DNA of 64,000 nt from Eutrigla gurnardus (GCA_963514095.1 OY741285.1:18947722-19011721), one strand, 5' to 3'. Shown: positions 32,677 to 43,603, counted from the stretch's first letter. Notes: generated from the sequence alone by a model not told the origin. Numbers and translations are program-made.

Positions 32677-33993
32677 AGTAGCTGTAATTAAACCTCTTCT
32701 TAAGAAGCCTTCTCTAGATCCAGGGGTTTTAGCGAACTACAGACCAATATAAAATCTTCCTTTTCTCTCTAAGATCCTTGAGAAAGTAGTCGCCAATCAG
32801 CTGTGTGACTTTCTCAACAATAACAGTCTACTTGAGGACTTCCAGTCAGGATTTAGAGTACATCATAGTACAGAGACAGCTCTGGTGAAAATTACAAATT
32901 ACCTTCTTATTGCTTCTGACAAAGGACTGGTTTCTGTACTTGTTCTGCTAGATCTTAGTGCTGCATTTGACACCATTAACCATGAGATTCTAATTGGCAT
33001 CAAAGGAACCGCATTAAGCTGGTTTAAGTCCTATTTATCCAATCGATCTCAGTTTGTGCATGTCAATGAAAAATCCTCCAGGCACACTGAAGTTAAATAC
33101 GGTGTTCCTCAAGGTTCTGTGCTCGGACCAATTCTTTTCAACTTATATATGCTTCCTTTAGGCAACATTATTAGAGGACACTCTATAAACTTCCATTGTT
33201 ATGCTGATGATACTCAGTTATATCTATCAATCAAGCCTGAAGAAACCAATCAGCTAGTTAAACTCCAGGCTTGTGTTGATGACATAAAATCCTGGATGAC
33301 CTGCAATTTCCTGATGTTAAACTCCGATAAAACGGAAGTTATTGTACTTGGGCCTAAACTCCTCCGAAGCTCGCTGTCTAAAGATATAGCGACTATTGAT
33401 GGGATTGCCATCGCCTCAAATGCTACTGTAAGAAACCTTGGAGTTATCTTTGATCAGGACCTGTCCTTTGACTCGCATATTAAACAAACCACGAGGACAG
33501 CCTACTTTCACCTGCGTAACATTACTAAAATTAGGCCAATGCTGTCTCAAAAAGATGCAGAAAAACTCGTCCATGCATTTGTTACCTCAAGGCTGGACTA
33601 TTGTAACTCTTTATTATCAGGCTGCTCTAATAAATCTCTTAAATCTCTCCAGCTGGTCCAGAACGCTGCAGCTCGTGTTCTGACTAAAACCAGAAGAAGG
33701 GATCACATTTCTCCTGTATTAGCTTCTCTGCACTGGCTCCCAGTAAAATCCAGAATAGAATTTAAAATCCTTCTCCTCACTTACAAGGCTCTTAATGGAC
33801 AGGCACCATCATATCTTAAAGAGCTCATTAAACCCTACCGTCCTCCTAGAGTACTACGCTCTCAGAATAAAGGGTTACTTGTAGTTCCTAAAGTCTCCAA
33901 AATTAGAACAGGGGCCAGAGCTTTCAGCCATCAAGCTCCTCTTCTGTGGAACCGTCTTCCGGTTCTGGTTCGTGAGGCAGACACTGTTCCCAC
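32677..33993 (+). pseudogene. L2 copy C reverse transcriptase
   Basis: After the frameshift and one TAA at ~32750 (in NYRPI-NLP), a 370-codon frame carries LLDLSAAFDTINHEIL (motif A), GVPQGSVLGPILFNLYMLPL (motif B), YADD at 33200-33211 (motif C), LNSDKTEVIVLG and NLGVIFDQDLSFD (motifs D/E), and the thumb. All catalytic aspartates remain. Only one stop and one or two frameshifts separate it from function, so it is a young-to-middle-aged copy. The solo LTR cuts the last ~12 codons. Confidence 0.9.
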
Positions 33994-34698
33994 TGTGGCA
34001 CCCTCAGGTGTGGGGAGGGATGCCACGTGACCAATCCCAATAGAAAAACCACTGTCCACACTACAATCAGCTTTCTGCAATTTTATTACGGGAATAGGGC
34101 TGGAGCTGTGCAGCGTGGGGGCCGCCGTGAGGTCCTCGTGGCCGTCGGCGTGGTGGTTGCGCACGGGCGGCGCCGTCGGGAGGGGCGCAAAGATCCGGGG
34201 GCGGGGGCAGATGAGGCGGCGTCTTTGGGCGAGTGCGGGGTTCGGTGTCCGGGCTCGGGTAGTCCTACGGTCCAGGGTTCGGCAGGGGGAATGTCGGTCA
34301 GGCAGGCGGGGGTCGGTACACAGGGGGGTTCTCAGACGATCCGGGGGTCGGGCAGCCAGCAGGGTTCTCCGTCCTAAGGGGGTCATACACAGCGCTTGAA
34401 TCTGTCTCTCTCTTACTCTCCACATTCACCTCTCCGATGTTTCGCCGTAGCTACTCCAGCGTTTCTGGGCATCTCTTCCTGCTTTTATCTCCGCCCCTCT
34501 CATTATGCCAACTCTCCCCAGCTGTGCCTTCGCCGCACAGGTGAGACCGCTTCCCTCATCGGAACGCCTCATCTGGTTCTCTGCGGAGGGAGAGCATTCA
34601 AAGTGCCCCGCTGCTTTCGCATGCCAGGGCGCGATGTACACCCCATCGACCACTTGCCCACACTCCCTTTTCCCCATCCTTACCCGGCGGGCGCCACA
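33994..34698 (-). mobile_element. Solo LTR, antisense
   Basis: A 705-base unit starts TGTGGC and ends GCCACA, is flanked by CCAC on both sides (33990-33993 and 34699-34702), and breaks the L2 codons for VPTFKSRL, so its limits are exact. On the minus strand there is a GC box (GGGGCGG, 34491-34497) directly ahead of a TATA box (AGATAAAAG, 34482-34490) and, ~400 bases on, AATAAAA (34081-34087), giving U3-R-U5 order. It is the recombination remnant of a full retroelement; family not named. Confidence 0.85.
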
Positions 34699-34835
34699 CC
34701 ACATTTAAGAGTAGGCTTAAAACCGTTCTCTTTGACACCGCTTATAGTTAGGGCTGGCTCAGGTTTGCCCTGAGCCAGCTCTTGGTTAAGCTGCTATAGG
34801 CCTAGACTGCTGGGGGATTATAGTGACACACTGAG

Positions 34836-34839
<4 letters not shown>

Positions 34840-34874
<35 letters not shown>

Positions 34875-34883
34875 CTCTCTCTG
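34840..34883. repeat. (CT)n microsatellite in L2 3' UTR
   Basis: A CT run with one CGCT interruption, the sense-strand partner of the GA run in L2 copy A. Confidence 0.9.
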
Positions 34884-35377
34884 TGTATGTTCCCCCGGAG
34901 TCCCTGTGCTCTCTTGCCTAGCAGGTCTCCCTGGACCGTGGTGGAACCTGGTCCGGACTGCACCGATGTTGTGGTCTCGTTTGCCTCTTACTGCCAGTAT
35001 TTTTAATTAAAGTAATTGACTAAAATCGGCATCTCTACTGTCACTAACTTGACTACTCCCGGGATCACTCTCGGGAGTCTGGCTATGCTTTCTGGTCCAG
35101 CAGAGTCCACTGAGGTCCTGACCAATGCAGACTGCTAACTGGCCTGATGCTGGAAACACCACATTGTAGCTCCACCTGCCCGCTGTGTGGCTGCTCAACT
35201 ACTCCTGCTTTCTGGTCTACGGCGACATGGTTGGGATGGATCCATCTCGGCGTGGCTGTGCCTGCTGCCATGGACTACTACTGTTGATACTATTGCTTCT
35301 GTTAATACCACCACTACTGCTAATGCTACTACTACTATACTACCAGCACCAAATGCAGTTGGAACCCAAGGGCCTGG

Positions 35378-36447
35378 GCCCTCATTTATAAAACTGTGCG
35401 TAGGATCCTTACTAAAAGTGTACGTACGGCAAAAAGCCAAAGTTTGCGTGCGCCAAAAAAAAATCAGATTTATAAAACTGTGCGCACGCAAGCTGTACGC
35501 AATGTTCCCTTTATAAATCACAGGATCACCTACAAGTGTGCGTACCTGAATCCCGCCCTGTACATGCCCACATTGCAAGCATGCAATCGTTTCCGTGTGG
35601 TGAATCACGGCGACAGGTCAGGAAAAAGCGAAGAAACGTAACTTTTCAGAAACGGAGAAAGAGACACTTGTTGGGGACGTGGAGGCCCGGACAATAATTT
35701 AATTTAGTGGCCACAGCAGCGGGATCACAAATAAAAAGACGCAGTGCGAGTGGCAACACATTGCTGCTGCAGTCAACGGCGTCAGTGGGACGGAGGAGCG
35801 GACGGTGATCTGAAGGTAAATGACATCTTTCCGCTCCTAACATGGATTTAATGTATTGCTAGAGTATTTGAGGAAGTTTGATTTTGATGTGACTTTGACG
35901 GGGATTGTGTCTGAAAAGGAGGGAGACACAGACGCGACTGAGACCAGAGGTATAAGGGTGAATAGATTTTAAATGTTTATTGTATATAAAACAAAACGTT
36001 AAATCGTTTTTGTCCTTCCAGAGTCTGCAGCGTGTGGCGTAGAGGAGGGTGACGTGAGGAGGGTGATGTGAGGAGGGTGATGTGAGGAGGCGATGGTGAG
36101 GAGGGTGATGTGAGGAGGGTGACGTGACGGCCCCTCCACAGCGTCCGGGTCCTGCGCAAAGCAGCAGCGCACCCCCGGCGCATGGCACATCAAGCGGTCG
36201 GGTGCACACTGATGCCGTCCTGCAACTTCAGCAAGACACAATCACCGCCATCAACAACGTTGCAGATGAGCTACGGCAAACGCGCACTGTGATTAATAAA
36301 ATAATACGTTTACAATGAACATTGATTGTTGTCTTCCTTATATTACAAACGCATGACATCCTCACGGATTCTTGTGCCCTGTTGATACCCCTCCAGTCGG
36401 GAAGGGGGCCGAGGCTCATCATGCTGGGGACTCTACCACCTTTGCCA
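35378..36447 (+). mobile_element. PIF/Harbinger-type insertion in L2 3' UTR
   Basis: L2 3' UTR stops at GGGCCTGGG (35376) and resumes near 36448. The insert opens CCTCATTTATAAAACTGTGC and is rich in GTGCGTAC/GCGTGCGC motifs; the same ~90 bases recur at 60074-60163. Inside is a remnant of a Myb/SANT-like DNA-binding protein, the usual second gene of PIF/Harbinger elements. No matching right terminus or DDE transposase is present, so this is a truncated piece. Confidence 0.6.
35625..36318 (+). pseudogene. Harbinger Myb/SANT-like DNA-binding protein remnant
   Basis: The first part (35625-35815) in one frame reads a Myb/SANT-like domain of the NAIF1/TSNARE1 type (RNFSETEKETLVGDVEA, then SGITNKKTQCEWQHIAAAVN) with a stop after the VEA stretch, and ends at a GTAAAT donor. 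A short acidic second segment (to ~35947) ends at GTATAAG, and a third starts after a TTGTCCTTCCAG acceptor (36020) and closes at 36318 with the helical C-terminus DAVLQLQQDTITAINNVADE. Introns remain, so it came by DNA transposition. It would target transposase to the element ends. Confidence 0.65.
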
Positions 36448-36676
36448 GGTGGTAGATTCTGCCTCCTGAAGTTCGGTAAAGTTGCGCTCTCCACTTTTCT
36501 TTTTTCTCGCCACTGTCGCTGTAACACTTGCCCCTGGGTGATGTTGGGATTTTCAAATTGTGTTGACTCTTGAAATTTTGAGCGTATTCTAGTCCTGCTC
36601 AATGTGTTAAGTGTCCTGAGATGACTTCTTTTGTGATTTGACACTATAAATAAAATTGAATTGAATTGAATTGACA

Positions 36677-37562
36677 AAGATTAGAATTTCTTTTTCTTTT
36701 GTCTCCTGCATACACTTTACATCTCCGGCCACAACACGAATGGCTGTTACCCATCATATTTTATTTATATCTAGTTCACTTTATTCTATTTTATTCTATA
36801 TAGGTTGTATATATATTTTAGAATAAACAGATATAATAAAAAAAACGAATGTTTGTCTTACCTGAGTGATAGCGCTTTTCCCTTTTTTTGTTAACTCAGG
36901 CAGCCTGGTGGATCAAAGTAGTTTCCGTCGTTCCAAAGACGTTTTTACTGGCCTCAGACCCAGTACTTTGAGGTAGGGATCAAAGTAGTTCTCGTCATTC
37001 CAAAGACGTCCCTTTACTGTCCTCAGACCCAGTACTCCGAGGTGTTTGACCTCAGATTTTTTACTGACTTAGCAAGACTCCCTCCGAATCACAACTTCCC
37101 GATAGGAGAATCCCTCCTGTCTTTTTTTTTTTTTTTTTTTTTTTTTTGTAACTGGTCGACTGTCGTCAACACAGTTCTCTGTGTCTTGCTAAATGAGTAG
37201 AAAACCTTTTCACCCGATTTGGTAAAACCCTTTCTCTGCAAGTTGAGAATCCTGGATAGCTTCACGATGCTTTTCGGGCCTTAGCCCCCGGACTTTAAAC
37301 CGAGCAATCCTAGACAGCTTTGCGGCGCTTTTCGGGCCTCCCACCCCCACAACGCTTTTTCGGACCTAAGCCCCCGGACTTTAAACCTAGCTGCTCTACT
37401 ACTGGTTCCAAACACAGTCTTCGAGATCCTAGATCTCGGAAGTTTTACCAAATGGTGAAAACAACCCTCACTCAGGAATTTTTATGTTGACCTAATTTCT
37501 TTTTGATGCCTCAGATTCCTCCTTCGTTCGGACCCCGTCACTGCTCGCCTGCTCGATATTGG
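36677..37562 (-). other. Retroviral leader region
   Basis: Between L2 copy C and the primer-binding site, ~880 bases of the antisense provirus. It contains two diverged copies of a block with AGTACTGGGTCTGAGG and two with TTTAAAGTCCGGGGGC, plus a 26-base A-run (T on the plus strand, 37122-37147). Such repeats fit a structured 5' leader and packaging region. No gag frame is recognised. Confidence 0.5.
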
Positions 37563-37580
37563 GCCCCACGTTGGGTGGCA
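37563..37580 (-). promoter_or_regulatory. Primer-binding site, tRNA-Lys type
   Basis: On the minus strand TGCCACCCAACGTGGGGC lies 3 bases downstream of the LTR end. It differs by two bases from the tRNA-Lys(1,2) primer site TGGCGCCCAACGTGGGGC used by several retroviruses. Position and sequence together make this a confident call; the mismatches reflect age or a variant tRNA. Confidence 0.8.
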
Positions 37581-37583
37581 AAA

Positions 37584-37944
37584 TGTTAAAAGAATTTGCC
37601 CGTAAACAAATAAATTCACCCAAGGAGGAGATCGGAGACATAAGTAAAGTCGACATCTGACTTTAATCTTGTACAAGAGGAGCAGTTACAATGCAACAAC
37701 GTGTGAGGATGCTACAGAGAAAGTGCTCAAATCACTGTTGTGACTTGAGTTTTTAAAAGGCACAGGAGATAATGCGTCACTGACAGTTAACCTTCATGTA
37801 GAACAAGACATCATGACTACCAGGCCTCTGATAACATTTAGGTCAGCCATGGGGAGACTAAAGTAATAAACAGTTCAACACATAAAGCTGTAACCTGAAC
37901 AAAGAAAACTTTTAGACATGATGTTATACAAAATTCTTATAACA
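37584..37944 (-). mobile_element. 5' LTR of the antisense retrovirus
   Basis: A 361-base unit with TGTTA...TAACA termini, directly next to the primer-binding site. On the minus strand it holds a TTTTAAAA box (~37752) and an ATTAAA signal (~37660) in the order expected of U3 and R. No second LTR is present in the window for comparison, so insertion age cannot be estimated from LTR divergence. Confidence 0.8.
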
Positions 37945-39415
37945 GATCACATTCATCTGTTTTTACCTCACGATCTGCTAGCTGCCCGCCCCATAAGCAG
38001 GCCGTCAAAAAAAAACGCGTCTCTCTAGGCAGCCTAGGCTCCGAGATCGCACACAAAAACATATGGTACTACCAACACCTCAAAAGCAAAATAAACAGTG
38101 TTCCAACCAATCACGTTCATGAAAATGCGCGTCCATGATCATTTTCAAAACACGGGAGGGAGGGGCTAGCTGGCTCTGTTTGTTTTCGATCTCGCAACGG
38201 AAGTTAGGGCAGCCAGAATCGCTGATACAACCTTTAATGCTATTGTAAAATTAAGTGGGAGTGTTCGATGGTGCTGTTCTCTATTGCTTGTTATCAGAGG
38301 AACGGGTGTTCCGGTGCTGCCCTGTGTGTCGTCTCATGTATGTTGTAGAATGCCGAATATAGATCACGTAAAAACAATAAACACACACTGGCCTAGAAAC
38401 AAGACAAGCACACATAATACATGATGTGTCACTGGAGAAGGAAAGGTTTTGTGACCTCATCTGGTACCCCTGTTAAACATTTGAACCAACTACTCGCCCT
38501 TTACTATGCATTATAAGGGCCACAACAAGAAGCCATAGTCAAGTGCATGTAGCCAGTATCATGCTGGTTCTGTTTGATCCTCCCTGCTTCCCTTACACTC
38601 CGATCCCCGTTAACGAGGGGGGCGGGGCAGGCACGTAACTTGTCCGTTCATTCATTCAGATTCCAGGTTATACTAGGGTATAAGTAGCCCAGTGGGTAGG
38701 ACTATTCCCCCTTTTGCCTTCTGCATCTGGGTTTCACGCAGGAGGCTATCGCCAGGTATGCTGCGATTCCACTGTATTGTTCAGGTTAATTCATGCCTAG
38801 CCTTAATACTCCTTTTCCACCTGTAGCTCGGCGCCCCCCTAACTCTGCCAGTGCCGTAGGGAATCTAACCTCACCATAGTACTATTTCTCTCCCTCGAGG
38901 TATGCGGTTTTAAGGCTTTATCTCCCCTTATTTGTTGCACGGAGTTTTAATTGTCATCTTTACTTATTAGTTGTGTCATCTATAGAAGTTCCGTGACCGT
39001 GGAGAGGAAAGGTTCGTTTCTCACTTGATGAGAAATAGATTATAGATTTGTCATCTATAAAGGTTAAATACAAAAATGAGCCGGGGTGCCCCTCACAAAA
39101 ATGTGGGGAAATTTTGGGAGAGCCCTATATCCAAAATGGCTGCTGTCAGCCAAGCTGGAAACTAACTTTTTAATGGTTTTGCCTACAGTGCTGCATAATA
39201 CATGGTTTCTGAGACTACTTGGTCAAGAAATTCATAAATGATGTAGATGTATTGATTTGACCTATTTTTGACCTTCAAATTTAAGATGGCTGCCACTTTT
39301 GGCTCTTTAAATGTAAATTTTTCAAAATTGTCATAGAGCCTTAATATTAGGCTCAAATGAAAGGTCTGCTCATACTGAGTTCATTTCTGGACAGTAAAAT
39401 TACAACATACACATA
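37945..39415. other. Non-coding, probable old repeat sequence
   Basis: No supported ORF. It contains TATA-like sites (GGTATAAGTAGCCC at ~38684 and ATTATAAGGGCC at ~38508), a GC-rich patch at 38600-38640, and A/T-rich repeats near 39100. 37980-38220 resembles a non-autonomous element end (AGGGGCTAGCTGGCTCTGTT). Boundaries could not be fixed. Confidence 0.4.
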
Positions 39416-40616
39416 CACTCACCGGCCACTTTATTAGGTACACCTTGCTAGTACCGGGTTGGACCCCCTTTTGCCTTCAGAACTGCCTTAATTCTTCGTG
39501 GCATAGATTCAACAAGGTACTGGAAACATTCCTCAGAGAGTTTGGTCCATATTGACATGATAGCATCACGCAGTTGCTGCAGATTTGTCGGCTGCACATC
39601 CATGATGCGAATCTCCCGTTCCACCACATCCCAAAGGTGCTCTATTGGATTGAGATCTGGTGACTGTGGAGGCCATTTGAGTACAGTGAACTCATTTTCA
39701 TGTTCAAGAAACCAGTCTGAGATGATTCGCGCTTTATGACATGGCGCGTTATCCTGCTGGAAGTAGCCATCAGAAGATGGGTACACTGTGGTCTTAAAGG
39801 GATGGACATGGTCAGCAACAATACTCAGGTAGGCTGTGGCGTTGACACGATGCTCAATTGGTAATAATGGGCCCAAAGTGTGCCAAGAATATATCCCCCA
39901 CACCATTACACCACCACCACCAGCCTGAACCGTTAATACAAGACATGTTGTTGACGCCAAATTCTGACCCTACCATCCGAATGTCGCAGCAGAAATCGAG
40001 ACTAATCAGACCAGGCAACGTTTTTCCAATCTTCTATTGTCCAATTTTGGTGAGCCTGTGCGAATTGCAGCCTCAGTTTCCTGTTCTTAGTTGACAGGAG
40101 TGGCACCCGGTGTGGTCTTCTGCTGCTGTAGCCCATCCGCCTCAAGGTTTGACGTGTTGTGCGTTCAGAGATGCTCTTCTGCATACCTCGGTTGTAACGA
40201 GTGGTTATTTGAGTTACTGTTGCCTTTCTATCAGCTTGAACCAGTCTGGCCATTCTCCTCTGACCTCTGGCATCAACAAGCCATTTGCTCCCACAGAACT
40301 GCCACTCACTGGATATTTTCTCTTTTTCGGACCATTCTCTGTAAACCCTAGAGCTGGTTGTGCGTGAAAATCCCAGTAGATCAGCAGTTTCTGAAATACT
40401 CAGACCAGCCCGTCTGGCACCAACAACCATGCCACGTTCAAAGTCACTTAAATCACCTTTCTTCCCCATTCTGATGCTCGGTTTGAACTGCAGCAGATCG
40501 TCTTGACCATGTCTACATGCCTAAATGCATTGAGTTGCTGCCATGTGATTGGCTGATTAGAAATTTGCCTTAACGAGCAGTTGAACAGGTGTACCTAATA
40601 AAGTGGCCGGTGAGTG
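39416..40616 (-). mobile_element. Tc1/mariner element, near-complete
   Basis: Exactly 1201 bases with a perfect 30-base terminal inverted repeat (CACTCACCGGCCACTTTATT onward) and TA on both sides (39414-39415, 40617-40618). It contains a full-length transposase gene broken by one stop and one frameshift. The sequence of the ends is intact, so it could still be moved by a related transposase. Confidence 0.95.
39448..40469 (-). pseudogene. Tc1 transposase (one stop, one frameshift)
   Basis: Codes on the minus strand for a ~340-residue Tc1 transposase: an N-terminal paired-like helix-turn-helix (GLSISETADLLGFSRTTSSR), a second HTH with GRP-like RMARLVQADRK, then the DD34E core: WSD (first Asp), QQDNAPCH (second Asp) and SPDLNPIEHLW (Glu). 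A TAG replaces the codon after WSD at ~40002, and a small deletion near 39965 shifts the frame. All three catalytic residues are otherwise present. It cut and pasted the element at TA sites. Confidence 0.95.
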
Positions 40617-40733
40617 TATGTCATCATATGTCTGGGGTGGAACCAGTGAAAGCAGGGAGACAGAGAAGATTCTTTAGCACAGAGTTGTTTATTAACATAA
40701 CATTAACATTTTTATTATTATTTATTTATTGAA

Positions 40734-41162
40734 TTAACTAAAAAGACTTTCCATCTGAATCTGTTGAATCTCCACACTGACTCCTCTCATCATCACTGCT
40801 ACTCTCATCTGAACAGTCATGAGGTGTGAGCTGCTGGGGCAAGGGGGGCAGGGTTTAACGGCTAGTTCCCAGCCGTGACCAATGGGAAAAGGATGCTCTT
40901 GTAGGTTGTAATGGAGCTGGCAATATGTAAGGTAGTTTGACCTTTCCATATGAAGATTAAAAGAGTCATCATCAGGTGGGGGACGGATTGTACTCTTATT
41001 CTTCAGTTTGTGCCGTTTGGAAACTCTGGCCTGCCTCACATCTGCACTCTCAGCATAAATGATGGAGAGGACAAATGCCTTCATATCCGCTCTGACTCCA
41101 TGTTTGTGGTCACGCTGCTGTCTTGTCCATAGTTGTAACGTTCCATTCTGGCTCACTCCCAA
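40734..41162 (-). CDS. Unrecognised transposon-like ORF (IGHGWE motif)
   Basis: A 142-codon frame with ATG at 41162. Its middle reads HMERSNYLTYCQLHYNLQEH and PIGHGWEL, a segment I associate with lineage-expanded, element-encoded fish proteins rather than a named host family. The N-terminus contains a basic patch (VSKRHKLKNK) and the C-terminus is Met/Val-rich and looks degraded. No catalytic motif is visible. It may be the terminal exon of an element gene beginning elsewhere. Function unknown. Confidence 0.35.
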   Translation of the reverse strand: MGVSQNGTLQLWTRQQRDHKHGVRADMKAFVLSIIYAESADVRQARVSKRHKLKNKSTIRPPPDDDSFNLHMERSNYLTYCQLHYNLQEHPFPIGHGWELAVKPCPPCPSSSHLMTVQMRVAVMMRGVSVEIQQIQMESLFS

Positions 41163-42235
41163 TTGTTTTATTTTAGCTTAGCCTACCGCTGCCCGTCTGC
41201 GTCGCGGTGGGTGTTTGTTTGTTTGTTTTGTTTGCCCGCCTGCTGTTGGCTTTTCTTTGCGCATGTGCTTTGTCCGGTTTAATTGCGTGCAGCACTTGCC
41301 CCGCTTATCCGAATGCATGCGGCTAGTTTGCTGTGTGTGTAGTGCAGTGTTATCTCTTATTTGTTTGTGGTACTTTCGACTGCATGTTTGTCGCATGATC
41401 TCGTTGCTAGTGCCACTGTTTAACTAGCCGTCATATTTGTGTGTGCTATAGATGACCTATGCTGGTGTGGCTACTGTGTGTTTTAGATTGTTTTATGCTT
41501 TGGCAGGCCTGTGGTTTCCCTTTGGCGGGGGGTAGCTAGTCACCTGGTGGTGGGCTTGTAAACGTCACCTTGGAGTGTTTAGGGAGAGCGCTGGTGGTGG
41601 TTTTCTGTGACAGGGGGTGACACCTTTCTGCAGTGAGCGTGCACGTGTGGACACCTCTTACAGATAGTCTGCTTCCCCCCTCCAGGTAAGCCCCGCCTGC
41701 CGGTTTCTTCCTTTCCCTTGACTATTGTATATTCCAGCTGACGCGTATTATAATTATTTAATCATGTGGTATAGGAAAAGATTATAATAAAACATATTTT
41801 TATATTTTTCTAACTCCCGCCAGTTTTCTTTCAGCGAAGTTTCCCCATTATCTCTTAAACCAGTTCCTTCAATAAACTTACATTTGTTTTCACTGGAATT
41901 CACGTCTCCGCCTGTTGTATTCGACCCTGTGCAAATTGGTATCTAATATCAGTACAATCTAGTGTATTGTTCTTGTGTCCCGGGGTATTAGTCCCAGGGT
42001 GGCGTTGTTGCTGACAAATAATTCTACTCAACGTGGTCCGGTCACATGCAGAAGACATCAAAAAGGAGATGGCAGAAGAGCAAGAGGCAGCAAAAACAAT
42101 AGCAGGATACCTCCTGATATGATCATTTCGTTTGATCAACATTGCTCTGTTTACTATTTCCACATGCACGTGCAATGAATAATCGCTTGCTGCAAGTAAC
42201 TGCAATGAAGAACAGCTTACACATACTGGCATACA
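41163..42235. other. LTR-like non-coding segment
   Basis: No gene. Repeated poly(A)-type signals (AATAAAAC ~41788, AATAAACTT ~41873) followed by T/C-rich sequence and GGGTATTAGTCCCAGGGTGG at ~41982 are suggestive of an LTR end and following primer region of a Gypsy-type element, similar in layout to 7715-7935. Neither TG...CA limits nor a tRNA-complementary site could be established. Confidence 0.3.
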
Positions 42236-42476
42236 TACACCGAAAAAAATTATATATTAGGATAACTGTCACAATTTTTATTTTCTAATTGTAAGTATCA
42301 GTGAGAACTGGAATAATTCAAGTAAAACTATATATGTCATTCATGTAATAAATAAACTGTGTGGGAAGAGTACGATTTATTATGTATTTTCACATAATAT
42401 TCAAAGGTTTCATCATCATTGCACATGAACTTAGAAATACCAAGTAAGTTTTAATAGTGTTGCGTGTTTGGAATCC

Positions 42477-42486
42477 GCGCATGCGC
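42477..42486 (+). promoter_or_regulatory. NRF1-type promoter motif
   Basis: GCGCATGCGC is the palindromic binding site of nuclear respiratory factor 1. It lies 82-91 bases upstream of a good splice donor (GAAGGTAAGT at 42565) in a locally GC-rich patch, as in TATA-less housekeeping promoters. Its place within a transposon-like unit is unusual. Confidence 0.65.
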
Positions 42487-42499
42487 CCGCCAAAACCGA

Positions 42500-42567
42500 A
42501 GCAAAGAGAAGACAACGACAACGGCGGTCAGGTTAACGGAGAAAGAAGCAGCTAAATCATATTGAAG
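42500..42567 (+). other. Candidate non-coding first exon
   Basis: Sequence after the NRF1 motif (AGAGAAGACAACGACAACGG) runs to a consensus donor at 42568 without an ATG, as a 5' UTR exon would. The transcription start is a guess. Another donor-like site (CTTGGTAAGTGC) at ~43118 could end an alternative exon. Confidence 0.35.
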
Positions 42568-43603
42568 GTAAGTCATTCAGCATTTTTCCTGCATATGTAA
42601 CGGAGTTAAAATATAATATGATCCCACTTGCCATTATCACACATCACGTATCACCGTAGCTTAATTTTACTATGGTCACTAGCTTCTTTTTTGAAACATT
42701 AGTTGCGCAGCACTCATTATAAGAGGGGCGACATGAGATGCAGTGTCAGTTAATTGTATTCTGATAATAATTGAACAGACTCTAGCTTTAATAGCAGTCT
42801 GTTGTTCAGGCTGCCGTTAGCAGATGCTGCGTCAGAGTCCAAGCTCAAGTTTATGGGCTAGCTAGCATCGCCTAGGCTAGCTACAATTTAGTGACCATAT
42901 TTCCTGAACCAAAAACCGGGACACTTTGCGCGTGAGTGGGTCGGTTGATGGGGGATGGGGCCAGGCTTTTGTCGGGACTCGGGACACGCAACTCAAAATC
43001 GGGACTGTCTCGGTAAAACCGGGACGTCTAGTCACCCTACACTAAACGCACCTGTGTGGATTTGGCTCGTGCTCTCCCGGGGTAACGTTACAGCAGTCAG
43101 ACTTCGCTGTCCCCTTGGTAAGTGCACGTTATGAGCCACCATCATTTTTTTTATTAATTATCGTAATTTTATACAGAACGAGTGGTTTATTTTTGTTATG
43201 AAACGTATAGCTCAAACGAGCATGTTCTTTTAATGTAAAGTTGACTGTGGTTTTCTTTATTTATTTTTAAGAGAGAGGTGCGTCCGTTTTTCGGGGGGGT
43301 TGCGCGTCCCGAGAGTAAAGGAGAGGCGGAGAAGATTTGGGAACAGAAACACAGTGGCAGGATTTTCTAAATTTAAGATTTGACATATGTGGTAATGGTT
43401 CTGATTCTATATGAAAGATGTGAATTTTTTTTTTAGATCAGAGCGATATTTGCAAATATTTTGACAGCATATTATCAAAAATACATTGGTTGACAGTGGT
43501 ACAGTCAATTTGGCTTACATGATTCTGTAGTTTTAATGTAGTATTTCTTGTAGTATTCACTAGTTTTAATGCATTATTTTGTCTTTGTTTTTTTGTCCTT
43601 AAG

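Larger units (their letters stand above)
31431..36676 (+). mobile_element. L2-clade LINE copy C, sense, best-preserved L2
   Basis: 5'-truncated inside the endonuclease, then linker, RT, 3' UTR and a tail ending ATAAAATTGAATTGAATTGA at 36655-36676. The RT part is nearly open. It is interrupted by a solo LTR (33994-34698) and by PIF/Harbinger-type sequence (35378-36447). The same family provides copies A and D. It lies within the endogenous retrovirus. Confidence 0.9.
28925..37944 (-). mobile_element. Endogenous retrovirus, antisense, deleted and split by L2 copy C
   Basis: Reading the minus strand: 5' LTR (37944-37584), primer-binding site (37580-37563), a ~880-base leader, L2 copy C (31431-36676), then RT end, RNase H, integrase and the start of env (to 28925). 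Gag, protease and most of RT are absent. The L2 insertion alone cannot explain this, so a deletion of roughly 3 kb occurred too. The 3' LTR is missing; env is cut where Copia sequence begins. Every coding part has stops or frameshifts. The provirus cannot be functional. Confidence 0.8.

Noticed and set aside
33931..34425. 164-codon minus-strand ORF rich in Arg/Pro
   Set aside because: It lies across the solo LTR and the end of the L2 RT on the opposite strand; GC-rich LTR sequence is open by chance.
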